From: Paracyclopina nana
Taxonomy: Eukaryota > Arthropoda > Copepoda > Cyclopoida > Cyclopettidae
Assembly: GCA_019096065.1 (NCBI GenBank)
Contig: JAGUCH010000002.1
Coordinates: forward strand, 14,706,501-14,770,500
Direction of reading: 5' to 3'
Length of the DNA: 64,000 nucleotides
The translations under genes were made by a program, and so were the position numbers. Position 1 is the first letter of the stretch. Every line of letters starts with the position of its first letter. The notes below the pieces were generated by a model. The model worked only from the letters and a program-made list of their open reading frames with translations, ran no database searches and was not told the origin of the DNA. Positions 49,401 through 60,093 of the stretch are shown here, in pieces.

Positions 49401-49631
49401 AAGTCTGATTTTAGAGAGAAAAAGATACCACCTCTCAGAGTGACTGCCAAGAGCAAAGAATCAATGGAAGTGTTTAATGAAATTCAAGAAGCTCATGCTA
49501 CTGATGAAAAGGAGGATAATGCAGTGTATAAAACTCTCAAGACTCACTTAGAAGAGGATGAAGGACCAGTCACACAACAGAGAACTTCTTGGAAGCAACT
49601 GTGGGTGTCTGATGAAGAAGAGGAAAAATAA
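43469..49631 (+). CDS. fusion protein: RIIa docking domain + 15 IQ motifs + acidic PEEA repeat + GDAP1-like GST
   Basis: Four exons: 43469-43625, 43945-48656, 48711-48919 and 48980-49631, all in phase, giving 1,909 aa. Exon 1 encodes an RIIa/Sp17-type dimerisation-docking helix pair (LEDALEGLAREILRHQPKDMYEFSAQYFEGLL), which docks on A-kinase anchor proteins, often in cilia. Exon 2 has 15 IQ motifs (about residues 79-820), most as AATKIQAGxKGMKTRKE with an EIDIDLDDPEV spacer, expected to bind calmodulin. Then comes an EEAAPEEAAP-type repeat (about 855-1130) and a long acidic linker. The same uninterrupted exon then encodes a thioredoxin-fold GST N-domain, starting ITLYFNRGSYCSEKVLIYLHE (about 1504). 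The all-helical GST C-domain follows (WLLGSGFSAVDITLGVFLHRLAKLGL), as in GDAP1. RIIa plus IQ resembles Sp17; the added GDAP1-like half is unusual. A sperm or ciliary role is inference. Confidence 0.85.
46540..46840 (+). repeat. coding minisatellite (GAAGAAGCAGCACCT units and longer variants)
   Basis: In-frame tandem 15-bp units encode EEAAP, and three nearly identical 30-bp units (46670-46760) encode PEDGTPLEAA. Near-identity at the DNA level shows recent expansion by slippage or unequal exchange within the RIIa-IQ-GST gene. The wider Glu/Ala/Pro region extends to about 47160. Confidence 0.8.
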
Positions 49632-49679
49632 AACTAGTTATCTTTGTGCATTACTAACTGTACAAAATAGGCTACAACT

Positions 49680-52607
49680 TTATGCAGGGATTTTTGATGC
49701 AGTGAAAGGAGTAGATTCTTGCTCATCTCCACTCTCAGTACTAGATGAACTTGCAGTGACATTCTGATTGAAGTGAATTGAGGGCTGTTGTGGTGGGATA
49801 GATCCATGTCCAACAACTATGGATGAAAGAAGAGTTTTAGCATGGGGCTCTGTTAAATTGAGTTTTGTGTTCTTACAAGAAGGTGGAGGTGGCTGAAATT
49901 TAGCCCCATTAAAGTTGGCCCTGTGTTGAGCTGCTTTATAGTATTGCTCTAGTTCAAAGGATGAGCACAAAGGTGTATCAACTTCATAAGTTGAGTGGAA
50001 TGCTGAGAAGTTGACTTGATGCTTGTTGATGTCTCTCCTGTACAGCATCATGGGTTCAAACCTGTGACCCCAAAGGATTTCTGTTGGCAAGTATGAAGAT
50101 CTTGCTTGGAAAGTCATACTTGTTGACTCAGTCACCCCTTCCAGCACCATGTGAAGCTCAAACTTCTCCTTAGCCATTGCTGCAGCTGAAGTTCTGTAGA
50201 GAGGGCTTTCTTCATCAATAACATGGACTACAGTAATTGGCCAGATCAAAAAGATACAAGGCTCCTCACATGAGTTGGGAGTGATTTTAAGTGGGATAAC
50301 TTCATGAAGCATTTCTCCTTCTTCAGTGACTCTTCTTCGAATAATTTTTACACTTAGGTTAGCATTCACTATAAAGCTGTCATGTCTCATATCTCCCACT
50401 CTGAATATCATGCAGAGTTTCCTGTTCATTTCACAAACAACTGCATGCTTGCTGAAGACCACTGTTTTAGCTCTGAAAAAGCACAGAAAATCCAGTTCAT
50501 GCATACATAAGCTTAATTTTGAGATAAAAACCTGTGTTTAGGTCTGGACAACTTGGCAAACACCAAGCCCACCATGAAAGCCTGAATCAAACAACCCAAA
50601 ACACTCTGCAGAGACATGACTATCATGGCTGAGACACACTCATTTGTGGTTTGTCTACTTCCGTACCCAATTGTATGCTGAGTTTCCAGTGAGAAGAGGA
50701 AGCAAGAGGCAAAATCTTCTATTTCCCATACACAAGGCTTCCAAGATGAATTGTCTTGATTTTTTGGTAGGTGGTTCTCTTCCAAATCTCCATGGACATA
50801 GCATATGACATAGTATGCAACAGCAAAAGCAAGCCATGTCAAATAAAAACTAGTTGCAAACAAAAACAAGGTTTCAATCCAGCTGAAATTCAAATTGACC
50901 ATTGATGCATGCTGAAGATAATGATTAAAGAAAATGGCAAGCTTGCCTTGAGTCCACAAGAGTTGTGTAGAGATCAGATATGTATCTCCTCCTTCTTTTT
51001 GAAATATTTTTGTATTGAATATTGGCATCTCCATCTTTTTCCACAATTCTCCTCCTTTTGTCACTTCTCCTGTTTCCATCATCTTTTCCATGATTTGAGG
51101 TGAACTCAATGATCTTAGCCATTGGACTTAGCTTGGTCTCCTCACCCTCAGAGTCTGAAGCCTCATGAGCTCCACCTACACTCACTCTCCTTGTCCAAGG
51201 ACTTGGTATACCTGCAGGTCTGGAGGCTACAGAGCCCAAATCCGAGGGTAGAGTCTGAAAATGAACATCCTAAAATAAATTAATAAAGACGCAGCATTTT
51301 ATTTTTTCTTTTATCATTTTTTTCCTATTTTAGAGCGATTTTTGATTTTCAAAACTCAGTTTGAAACAAAGTGGAAAAAAATGCCCTTTTGCAACTTGCT
51401 TAGAGACTTCAACCAAGCTGTTCTTGGATGATATGATATATTTTGTTGATTTGGGGGGCCGTAAAACAAGTTCAAGTACCTTGTATAATCTTCTTAGACT
51501 GCATACAACAAACACTTGAATGAAAAGAGATCTTGACTTTTTTTAGTTGGACCTCAAGTGCTAATTGGCATCCATTGGATGTGTCTTATCTAAACATTGT
51601 GAAACAACACTCAATTCATGTAGGTGTTGGACCATCAATCAATCACACACACACACAGCAGAAAAAACCAGAACATGGAATTTTGCATTTTAAAAAAAAG
51701 GATCACAAAATTCCAGGGCACAACAAGTGAAATCTGAGAATTATCACCTCAATTTAATATGTTTTTAAGTATTAAGTTACCTTGGTGCTATGAAAGTGGG
51801 CACATCCACACAACTCTAAGCTCAGTTGGACACTGCAAACAATTATTCACACGCGCGCCCCCCAGCGGTTTTTGGTAGTAATTTGTGATCTCAAAATGCC
51901 TCACACCTCAAAAAAGGGAAACATGGCCGTGAATCTCTTATCTGATCCATCACAGCATTTTTTGTGCCAAACCGCCGCAATTACCTTGCTTGTGTGCAAA
52001 ATGCAATGATTTGAAAACTTGATTTAATGACCATACCAAAATAAAATCTATCATCACTTTGGCAAACCGAATTATCACTTTTAAGGTTTTTGAATGTGGT
52101 TAAAGGGATTTTAACAAGAAGAAATAACACTGCACAAAAAAGTTTTTTAATGCTTTTCTTGCAGACTCAGGGCTAATTTTTACCTTGGCTTTGTAATGAG
52201 GCATTTCTTGGCCAGTTGTCCCAAAAGTTGTGGCAGGCCTGCCTACCCAATTGGCATATTGGTCATCGAGGTATCTTTCCATTGTATTTTTAATGGGTGG
52301 CATTGAGTGCTTTGGTTTTGATACCGGGGTGTCAAGCTTGGGCCCAGGCTCCTCTCCAAACATCATCGATGCTTTGGTGGTTTTTCTTGCCTTACCCACT
52401 GAAATTAAGAGAATGCTTTTTTCTCGGGGGACTCAAGCTCAAATTGAAGCTTATATTTTAGTTGCTTCTCTTTTGAGTAGCGCCTTAGCAAAAAAAAGAG
52501 TTACCAGATGCAGCTTTTGGTTGGAGATGGAGACTTCCGGCATCAATTGCAGACTTTTTCTTCAATTCTGAAGACACATCATACATGTTTGGGATTGAAG
52601 TGCTCAT
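49680..52607 (-). CDS. inward-rectifier potassium channel (Kir family)
   Basis: Core exons on the minus strand: 51254-50947, 50882-50532 and 50472-49680. Two upstream exons, 52607-52505 and 52398-52184, fit in phase, for 589 aa in total. The core is a typical Kir: the slide-helix lead-in RRRRYISDLYTTLVD, M1 (LFLFATSFYLTWLAFAVAYYVICY), and the pore ETQHTIGYGSRQTT with the K+ filter TIGYG. M2 is VLGCLIQAFMVGLVFAKLSRPKHR, and a cytoplasmic Ig-like domain follows (FSKHAVVCEMNRKLCMIFRVGDMR ...). It should pass K+ inward at the plasma membrane and respond to PIP2. The intron inside the M1 lead-in (50946-50883) starts with GC rather than GT; splicing there restores LVDSSWIETLF. The 106-residue N-terminal extension from the two upstream exons is unlike known Kirs and could belong to a separate gene. 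Confidence 0.82.
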
Positions 52608-55064
52608 TTTGGAGGTCAGCTCTCTGCGGAGAATTGATATGAATTAGACTTTGCCCCATTTCAAGTTTTTCTAGCTATTGTAGATCAATTATGACATAAA
52701 AATGAAGGATCAATTGTCCACCAGAAATCATGATAGAATTGAAAAATCATGAGCTTTACTCAGCACAATGAGCTATTTTGTATAAAATCTCCCAAACTTT
52801 AAATCAAAAGCCAAATCTTACTAAATGAAAAAGGATAAACCGTTTGGATTTTCCAGTTTTCTTAGAGCTTATCCAAAAGCATGCATGAGAACTCTAAGAA
52901 AAAGCCTATGTCAACAAACCAACTAGAATTTCAAGTTTTGTACTAAAAAGACCCTCATTCACATTTTTAATAGCGAGGGATGCTGATGTACTTTTCTCTG
53001 GAAACCAATGCATTCTAATTCTGAAACAGCATCAATTCAAAAGGAGGCTTTGGAAAAACGATTTTGATTACCACCATTCCAGTCTTTTAAAGCTACGATT
53101 CTTTATTGGATAATGGCCATGGGTGGAAAAGATTCATCTACCAGATTTTTCTAGTTCCTTGCGAGAGAGGAGATGCAAACTTCCCAAGATGAGCTTTAGC
53201 AGCAGTTGCTGCTGGCAGGCTTCAAGTGAATAATGGCTATTTTTTATTTGTCTTCCAGCCATATAATTTTGGGCACTAGCACCCAAGAAGTCCAACTAGA
53301 AATTTCTTGGGGAAATTCTGTGCTCTTAAAAATATGACCCCTCCTACAAACCAGTTATGCTATCATTGTAAAAATTAGCTGAACAGCTGAGTCATGATAT
53401 CAGTAGAAAAACAAACCTAAAAACTTAAATTGGAGCTGACGTGCAAGTGCACTTTCAATAAAAATGAACAAAAGGGGTCATTTTCCAATTTTGAGGAAAA
53501 TGACAATATACTGCTAGAATTTTTTGAAGCTTCTTAATATGACATCACTATAGTTAAGAAATCCTTAGGGCAATTGCAACTTATGGAGTGAATCTTACCA
53601 ATGTTTTATGCCAAATATGTCTTACCCTGTATCTTTTGATAGGGCACTATCAGCATGGTTGTGAGCCTTGTCGCTACTAAGCTCTCTCGAGGTGGAACTA
53701 GACATGTTGATATCAGCGCGGCGGGCTCGAGTGCTTTTTTGGATGAGGAATCTCTGTTTATCCAGCCTGAATTCAAAGCATTTAAACTCAGAAATGCGCT
53801 AGCTCATGGACATGGACGACGGCCGAGAAGGAGCAGCAGCAGCAGAAAAACCTGATTTACCAGAAGAAGCAAAAGAAGCGCCCAAAGCTATATATGCTGT
53901 ATTATACAGAAATAATGCTCCACTAGGGTGGCTCAGTATACAGATTGCGCCCAAAATGGTGGAATAATTGAGTTGGAAAACGTAGTACTTTTTCAGTGGG
54001 ACACCCTGTACACAGGTTGGCCTTAAAATATTGACATACTACCCTTGGTACAGGGTGCCACACTCATATATAGAAATTACTACTATATAGTGTATCTTAA
54101 TTCTTCAGAGGAATATTTTTAATAAGCGCCTTGGCCAAAATTAGCCTTTCAGGGAATTGGTTCTCTTACAGTTTTCTGCTTGGAAAGATATTTTGTTGGG
54201 ATAATGCAGTTTTCTTCACCTGTGGAATATCACGAAGGTCACGCACACAGCTAGCACAATAGAACGTATAAATGCAAATTACCCAATTTCATTAGAATGG
54301 GGGCGTGTGACCTCAAATTCAAAATAATAATAACACTGGGGGAAATTGAAAACTTGTTAGCACGCAACACGGGAAAAAACGGCAAAAAAGCAGAATTAAA
54401 TAAAACTGCAAAAATGTCATGAAGTTGAACAGCTTTTTTCTCCATTCCCATTTGGGCAAATGAAAAAAAATCCTTTCAAATATTCAGTATGGTAGACTAA
54501 AGTGGCATAATAAGCCACTGTGGCGTGATGATGAACATATTGGAGTGGCAATAATAAAACTTGCGGACCTTTTCAAATCTTTTGATGATAGTAAAGTTGC
54601 CAGATGTTGAGATCTAGATTAGGAAACGAGAACAATCTTGAATTGACATCATCCAATTCTCCGGCTTTTCTTAGATAATAGTAGATTTTTTGTGCATCCT
54701 AAAAGCACACTTGCTTTTGACTGTGCATTAGCTGGCATCTTTTAATCCCACTTTCTGCTTACAGCTTGGTAATAACCATCAAATTTGGGAGGATGCACTT
54801 TGAATAATCTGGACTGAGCACATTTTGGGGCTTAACTCAGTAGTGCATTACTCTCATGATTGACTGCTGTAACAAGATACCCTGCCAAATTCAGATGGCT
54901 CCCATGATGCTTCTGAAAGGAGCATCCAATAAAACTCTCTGTTTTTAAAGGTTCTGACCATAAATCTTATGCAAATAATGCAAATGCAATTGTTGTTGGC
55001 ACACCTGAATATGATAACCATCCGAAAAGGGCAAGCTCCTCAGTTGAGATCAGAGCCTGGGATC
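52608..55064. other. intergenic region
   Basis: 2.5 kb with no gene I can support. It holds a small ORF (53806-53967, Ala/Glu-rich then hydrophobic), not supported by splice sites or homology, and a short inverted repeat at 53996-54063. Confidence 0.4.
53996..54063. repeat. tiny MITE-like inverted repeat
   Basis: GTGGGACACCCTGTAC (53996-54011) and GTACAGGGTGCCACAC (54048-54063) are imperfect reverse complements around a 36-bp centre. ACCCTGTA/TACAGGGT ends are common in mariner-type remnants. It is too short for confident classification. Confidence 0.3.
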
Positions 55065-55249
55065 ATGAACAATAACGCTACTAGAATGAAAGTTTGGCTC
55101 CTTCTCTTACTCCACTCCGGATTGTCAAGTGCTGAGTCAGCAAGGGAATGTCCGGATCAATGTCGGTGCTCTACCTACACGGTCAACTGCATACATGTCC
55201 AGTACAGCTTTGTGCCCACAAGAAATACTTCATTGGATGTGGAAGTCAT
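55065..55249 (+). CDS. candidate alternative first exon A of peroxidasin (signal peptide + LRR N-cap)
   Basis: The reading frame from ATG 55065 (or the internal ATG 55086) encodes a signal peptide (MKVWLLLLLHSGLSSAESA). A leucine-rich-repeat N-cap with Cx3CxCx6C spacing follows (CPDQCRCSTYTVNC), then VPTRNTSLDVEV. It ends GTCAT|GTAAGT, a strong phase-2 donor. Joined to the first LRR exon of peroxidasin (61439) it reads VEV-M-DLRFNKI, just as exons B and C do. No other LRR exons exist between here and 61439 on this strand, so use as a distal promoter/first exon is the simplest reading. An orphan duplicate is possible. Confidence 0.55.
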
Positions 55250-55329
55250 GTAAGTGTTAAAATGAGCTTTTCACGAATTTTGGCAAAATTTAGCTACAAT
55301 AACACACTTTATTGTCTTGTTTGTACTCA

Positions 55330-56562
55330 TTACTCATCATCGTCATCCTCTTCTGGTTCATCATTCTCCACTTCTTCATCATCATCTTCTTCTTCGTCAT
55401 CATCCTCTTCTTCTTCGCCATCCTCTTCTTCATCGTCCTCCTCTTCTCCTTCTTCTTCTGCCTCCTCTTCTCCGTCTCTTTCTGTTTCTTCTACATTTTC
55501 TCCATCCTCTTCCGATTCTTCTTTCTCAGAAGCCTCAACTTTGGACTCTTCTACCTTTTTAGGCTCAACTTTGGCCACTTTGGACTTTTTTGAGTCTGCT
55601 TGATTTTCGTTGGACCTTTTCTTGCCACCTTCCTCAGCCTTTTCCACTTCGGCATGCTTTGCCAGCCTTGCAAACACCACTGTCAACTGTCCTTCATTGA
55701 CCTTAAGCTTTTGGGCCGCATCAAATGCAGCTTTGGCATCAGCAGGATTTGAGAACTGCACAAACCCATACGATTTCGACTTTGGAATCGTCGCACGAAT
55801 ACTCTTGGGGAAGAGAGCCTTCAACTTTTGCTCAGTTATGACACCTTGAAGGCCAGAAACATGAAGCCTGGTGGGATTAATGGGGTTCTGGCGCTTTTTC
55901 GTGCTGGCAGCATTGCCACCTTTGGACTTGTCGCCCACAAAGTCCACGTAGTAGTCTGAATTGGAAGCCAATTGCTCCTTGACTGACTCACAAAGGGCTT
56001 CCGTGCCAAACTCGAGAAATGCGTATTTTATGTAACCGCTTTTCTTGTTTCCTACAAAAAGTACAAAAAGAAATCAGAAGAGGTTAGAAAATTTAAAAAA
56101 CCTTTTATTTACCTTGACGAGGAATCCGGATGTCAGCCACGCTTTTGTGCAATTTTCGCACCTCGGCCTCGGATTTTGGCGCGGACTCCGACGAACGAAA
56201 ACGGACGTAGAGCGTACGCAAATCTCGCTCCTTTTTGCGTTTCAACTCGTCGTTGCTCAACTCACCAGTGGCCAAGGCGAGCCGGGCTTTCTTGTTGGCT
56301 TCTTTTGTTGCCGATGAAACTGGCCTTTTCGATTTGACGATTCCTCCCGCTGAAAAAAAATTGCAATTTCATAAATGAGCTTTTAAAGCCTAATTTAGCC
56401 GAGTCCTTAAACTATCCAGTTTTCATGCGAAATGATGCAGACATTTAGCGACTCACCTTTGTTGAGCTGCAAAAGCGGTCTGTTTATGGCTTTTGTGGCC
56501 TTCGTAAGCCTTTCTGGACTCGCGTCATTCTCTTTCGCTACTTTTTTCGCCGCTTTAACCAT
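55330..56562 (-). CDS. two-RRM nuclear RNA-binding protein with acidic tail (RBM34/nucleolar type)
   Basis: Three exons on the minus strand: 56562-56457, 56349-56113 and 56051-55330, phase-consistent, 354 aa. The first RRM spans exons 2-3 (RTLYVRFRSS as RNP2, KSGYIKYAFLEF as RNP1). The second has TRLHVSGLQG (RNP2) and KSYGFVQFSN (RNP1). The N-terminus is Lys-rich, with KSKRPVSS and KKAR nuclear-signal-like patches. The last 70 residues are almost entirely Glu/Asp, as in nucleolin and other ribosome-biogenesis factors. Probable role: nucleolar rRNA processing, by family resemblance. The gene lies between alternative first exons A and B of peroxidasin on the opposite strand. Its start is 191 bp from a divergent small ORF. 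Confidence 0.75.
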
Positions 56563-56753
56563 ACTTGCTAACAAAAAGTAAAAAACTCGTGAAATCAACG
56601 TGTGTTGAATTTGTTTTCAATAACAATACACGCTTTTGGATATGTCGCAGCAAAAATTGCCAAATCATTACAATAAACGCCATAAAAATGATTTTTGCGT
56701 TAGGGAGCGTTACAGCCAATAACTCTGGCAACTTGTTGACAAATAACAAGAAA

Positions 56754-56864
56754 ATGGCAAATCTGAAATATGTTGATCAGCATGAGAAACAGACTTTGAA
56801 TCAGATGATTTGTACGCTGATCTTGATTGGTGGTTTATTTATTGCATCGAAGCAGGAATATTAA
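56754..56864 (+). CDS. putative small single-pass membrane protein (36 aa)
   Basis: ATG in a good context (aagaaaATGG) starts [18 protein letters not shown] hydrophobic segment, [14 protein letters not shown], and a short polar end follow. The size and layout suit small subunits of mitochondrial or ER membrane complexes, but none is recognised. It is divergent from the RNA-binding gene, and its last 26 bp overlap the 3' end of C1GALT1 on the other strand. It may be a chance ORF. Confidence 0.35.
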   Translation: MANLKYVDQHEKQTLNQMICTLILIGGLFIASKQEY

Positions 56865-58188
56865 GGTTTGAGTTTGAGTTGAAAAAGCTTTGAATGTCGT
56901 GTCCATACGGCCGTAAATGGTATATCAAATATTCTAGTACATACATGTCCCTTGGTAAAATGTAATGGAACGAAATTGCAATGTCTGAGCAACATTGCAA
57001 GCCCTAAAATTAACCATATTTTTAGCATCCTCTTTTAGAATTTGGAAAGGCAGTACTTACTATCGTGAAAGGGTAGAAAGCATAGCTGTATAACCAAAAG
57101 TCATCTTGAAGCAGTCCAGGCATCAAGAACATGGCCGGAACTAATGGGAAGAATCTTCCTCTTCCAATTGAATCTCTCGAGTCTCCAGCTCTAACCTATT
57201 GATTCATGGAAATGAGCAAAGTAGTGTACTTTCAGATTGAAGAGGTTTCCACCTTGAGATTTTCCATGCATTTGCCAAGTTCCACATCTTCTGGACCATG
57301 ATCATCTTGACGGCAATAGAGTCCAGTTTGATCAGCCAAGCCTTGATTCACCAAACGAATCAGTGCCTCTTTGCTCAAGACATAACCAGCTCCACCACTC
57401 ATGTAGCCTTGCTTTACAAACTTTTTGAATTTGCTTCCAAAATACCAAGGGTCTGTGGCATTGTATTGTGTCAGCATGTATCTCAGGTTCTCCATAACCA
57501 TATAAGTGTCGTCATCTGCCTTGACAAACCAGTCACCATCATTCCTGAAAATTTTTCTTCTAGTTGTCACTTTTAAGAGAGAATGCTGTACTCACAAATG
57601 GTTGTTGTAGATGTACTTGAAAGCTGCTTTCGTTTTTCCCCACAGATTTTTTCGATTCTCCTCAACTTGTAAGTCAATTGCAGGTAGTGAAGTGTCTACG
57701 ATTTTATGTGCATAATAAGCAAATGTGGCCTAGATTTGCATTCAATACAGTACCGTTTTGTGAGCTCATGAAAATGATCTTATTGCAGCGTTTTCCCCAA
57801 GTTTGCTTCACATGAACTGCCTTTTTGTCGTGATTAGCAGGGTATGTCAGAATCCAGCAAACAATTCGGATTTTGTTGAAAATCTCCTCGGCCAAATCAT
57901 CTTCATCTGGAAAGCCATTTAGCCTCAGCACATACAGATTAAAAGTTATTTTACTGTACTTGAATGCAGATCTTCGTCGTTGAAATGGTTGGCGAGCATG
58001 GAGTTATTGATGAGGAACTCTGAAGTTTGCACCAGATTTGGATCTCCTTCAATGACGCTACTGTAGTAATGTTCTTGAGGCTCTGTTTTCTCTTGAAAGA
58101 TCGTGGATATGAACACACCCAAATTGACACCAATGAGTAGAGTGAATAAGTGGATCACTTTAGAGCTTGGAAAGCAGCTAGTATTCAT
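56839..58188 (-). CDS. C1GALT1: core 1 beta-1,3-galactosyltransferase (C1GALT1, T-synthase)
   Basis: Six exons on the minus strand: 58188-57960, 57906-57754, 57695-57596, 57544-57253, 57195-57061 and 57003-56839. All junctions are GT-AG in phase; 357 aa. It is a type II Golgi membrane enzyme that adds galactose to GalNAc-Ser/Thr to form core 1 O-glycans. The signal anchor is [18 protein letters not shown]. Catalytic features: [28 protein letters not shown], the DxD motif in [52 protein letters not shown], and the terminal [12 protein letters not shown] followed by [12 protein letters not shown]. These are signatures of animal C1GALT1. The start at ATG 58188 places the anchor normally; upstream in-frame codons begin with TTG. 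It lies antisense between first exons A and B of peroxidasin. Confidence 0.93.
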
Positions 58189-58809
58189 GCTATTTTTTAT
58201 GGCAAAAGAAAAGGACAACTCACTCCCTTTCCACAACACCTGTGCATGAACTTTTACATCACATATTGCAGCAAACTTTTATTGTCAAATGTGCAACGGT
58301 TTTAGCCTCATTATTAAATATAGTAAAACAGCAGAAATGCCAATATGACAATGCATTCTTACTACATATATAAAAAATAACGAGTCAAAAGAAGGACACT
58401 TATTTGCTTATCATAAAAAAAAGGATTCAAAAAAGTAATTGAGGAGACCGAGAAAAAAGCAAAGTGACCTCGTTTCATCTCACTGGTTGCTATCTTGGAC
58501 ATATTTGCGTGTCCAAAATCAGAATTGAAGTCAGTGATGTCAAGCTTCAAATTCGGCATCCTTGGTCAAACCATCTTAATTTCTTATCTTATCTATCCAC
58601 GCAGATTTGCATGGAATGTATAAAGAAGCACTTTTAATCGTGCTTCTAGAAAAATCCCTGCGAGCATTTTGAGGCAAACAAAAAATTGCGTTAAGTGATG
58701 CGAAAATTGTCATTGCATCGAAATGTGTGTACCTTTTGGTGCCATGATTGCCCCACTGTGTCATGGTGGCGCTTCATGCTTCATTTCAGTTGAGTTTGAA
58801 CCACTCACA

Positions 58810-59054
58810 ATGAACCTCGCGCTGTTGGTACTCATAATTAACCAGTTTGACCTCAATGTCAGCGTCAGCCCAATATCCGTAAAAAGGCAATTGCTCGTCC
58901 GGAAAATCAAAGAGAAGATGCGCATGGGAAAAGTTGACAACCACAATATTAGCGAGTGTCCTCAAAAATGCATTTGCTTCGAAAAAGACATAAGTAGGTG
59001 CATGTTTTTGAGGCTCAAAAAGGTGCCAGAAATTCCACCAAACATTGAAAGATT
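58810..59054 (+). CDS. candidate alternative first exon B of peroxidasin (leader + LRR N-cap)
   Basis: From ATG 58810 the frame encodes a hydrophobic leader (MNLALLVLIINQFDLNVSVS), a basic linker, and an LRR N-cap CPQKCICFEKDISRC. MFLRLKKVPEIPPNIERL follows, the best match of the three caps to peroxidasins (CPxxCLCFxxxxRCMxLxLxxVP). It ends AGATT|GTGAGT, a phase-2 donor that joins to 61439 as IER-L-DLRFNKI. In-frame ATGs farther upstream exist (about 58723) but give no better signal peptide. The intron to 61439 contains two MITEs. Confidence 0.65.
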
Positions 59055-59105
59055 GTGAGTATTAGTTAATATCTACAAAGAATATGACAACATTTTTTGG
59101 GGGAA

Positions 59106-59125
59106 TATATATATATATATATATA
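59106..59125. repeat. TA dinucleotide repeat
   Basis: A pure (TA)n run abuts the left end of the first MITE. TA is the expected insertion target of Tc1/mariner-type elements, so the run may be the target or derive from it. Confidence 0.8.
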
Positions 59126-59697
59126 CAGCCTGTTTCAGAGAATTATACGCACTTTGAAATCAAAAGTTTGTGTTGCGGATTTGAGAAATGCGGTACAAAA
59201 TGGATATCGTTGGAAAGCTTGAATCTTTTGCCATCTATTTTGCATCAGTGAAAATCCCAAAATAAAAATAAAAAAGATAAGAAAATTAAATTTTTCTGTG
59301 GCAACTTTTTTAGAGCAAAAGTGCAATTTTTCACCTACTGAATGCAGCTAAAATCAAGCATTTTCATAATAAAATCAAAATCACTGATGAACCATTAGTA
59401 TTTAATGCTGAGAAGAACAATTAATCCTTTATCGAAAAAAAAAACAACGTCAAAATTCGCAATTTTGACCATTTTGAAATGTGTGCATTGCCATCAAAAA
59501 ATGGGTGCCATTTTTGAGTGCTTTTTTATTTTAGGCTTTTGATCCAAATCTTAATTAATTTTTATCAAAAGTGATATTAATAAAAAAGAAGACCAGAGTT
59601 TCAAGGTTTCCAACGATATCCATTATGTCTAGCATTTATCAAATCCGTAACACAAACTTTGGATTTCAAAGTGCGTAGAAATCTCTGAAACAGACTG
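59126..59697. mobile_element. MITE 1, Tc1/mariner-type, ~100-bp terminal inverted repeats
   Basis: The left end begins CAGCCTGTTTCAGAG and the right end finishes CTCTGAAACAGACTG. Roughly 100 bp inward on each side match as complements, including GCACTTTGAAATC and GGATATCGTTGGAAA. The element is 572 bp, has no ORF, and is flanked by TA-rich sequence (TATATA on both sides), consistent with TA target duplication. Confidence 0.75.
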
Positions 59698-59703
59698 TAT
59701 ATA

Positions 59704-60093
59704 CAGTCTGACCGTTCAAAATTGGACGGTACGGGAATCTAAACTTTTCGTCACATATTCAAGAAATACAGGACTTTTAAATGATATCGTTGGAAAGATT
59801 GAGCCTTTTTCCATCTTTTTTGTAAAAGTAGAAAAAATCAATTGAACGACAAGAAAACCCAGGAAAATTCCATTTTCATAATGCAACCAAGAAAAATACC
59901 GAGAAAAAACTGATGCGACATCTATTTTTTGCTGTAGCGCGGTATTCATAATAATATTTTTCATTTTGTCAGAAAACAAAAAAGATGCCCTAAGGTTCAA
60001 GCTTTCCATCGATACCCATTAAGCCTCAAAATTCATGAATTCATAACACAAACTTTTGATTCCCGCACCGTCCAATTTTGAACGGTCAGACGG
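59704..60093. mobile_element. MITE 2, Tc1/mariner-type, directly adjacent to MITE 1
   Basis: The left end starts CAGTCTGACCGTTCAAAATT and the right end closes TTTTGAACGGTCAGACGG. The inverted repeats extend about 100 bp, again with an inner ATATCGTTGGAAAG motif shared with MITE 1. It is 390 bp with no ORF. TATA lies on both sides, and only TATATA separates it from MITE 1. Confidence 0.75.

Noticed and set aside
53655-53967. Two small plus-strand ORFs (66 aa and 53 aa)
   Set aside because: No family resemblance, no convincing splice partners; composition of the second (Ala/Glu run) is explained by a short GCAGCA repeat.
54969-55253. Exon A as an independent LRR gene
   Set aside because: No further LRR exons follow on this strand before the peroxidasin LRR exon, and the donor phase matches that exon; independent gene judged less likely.
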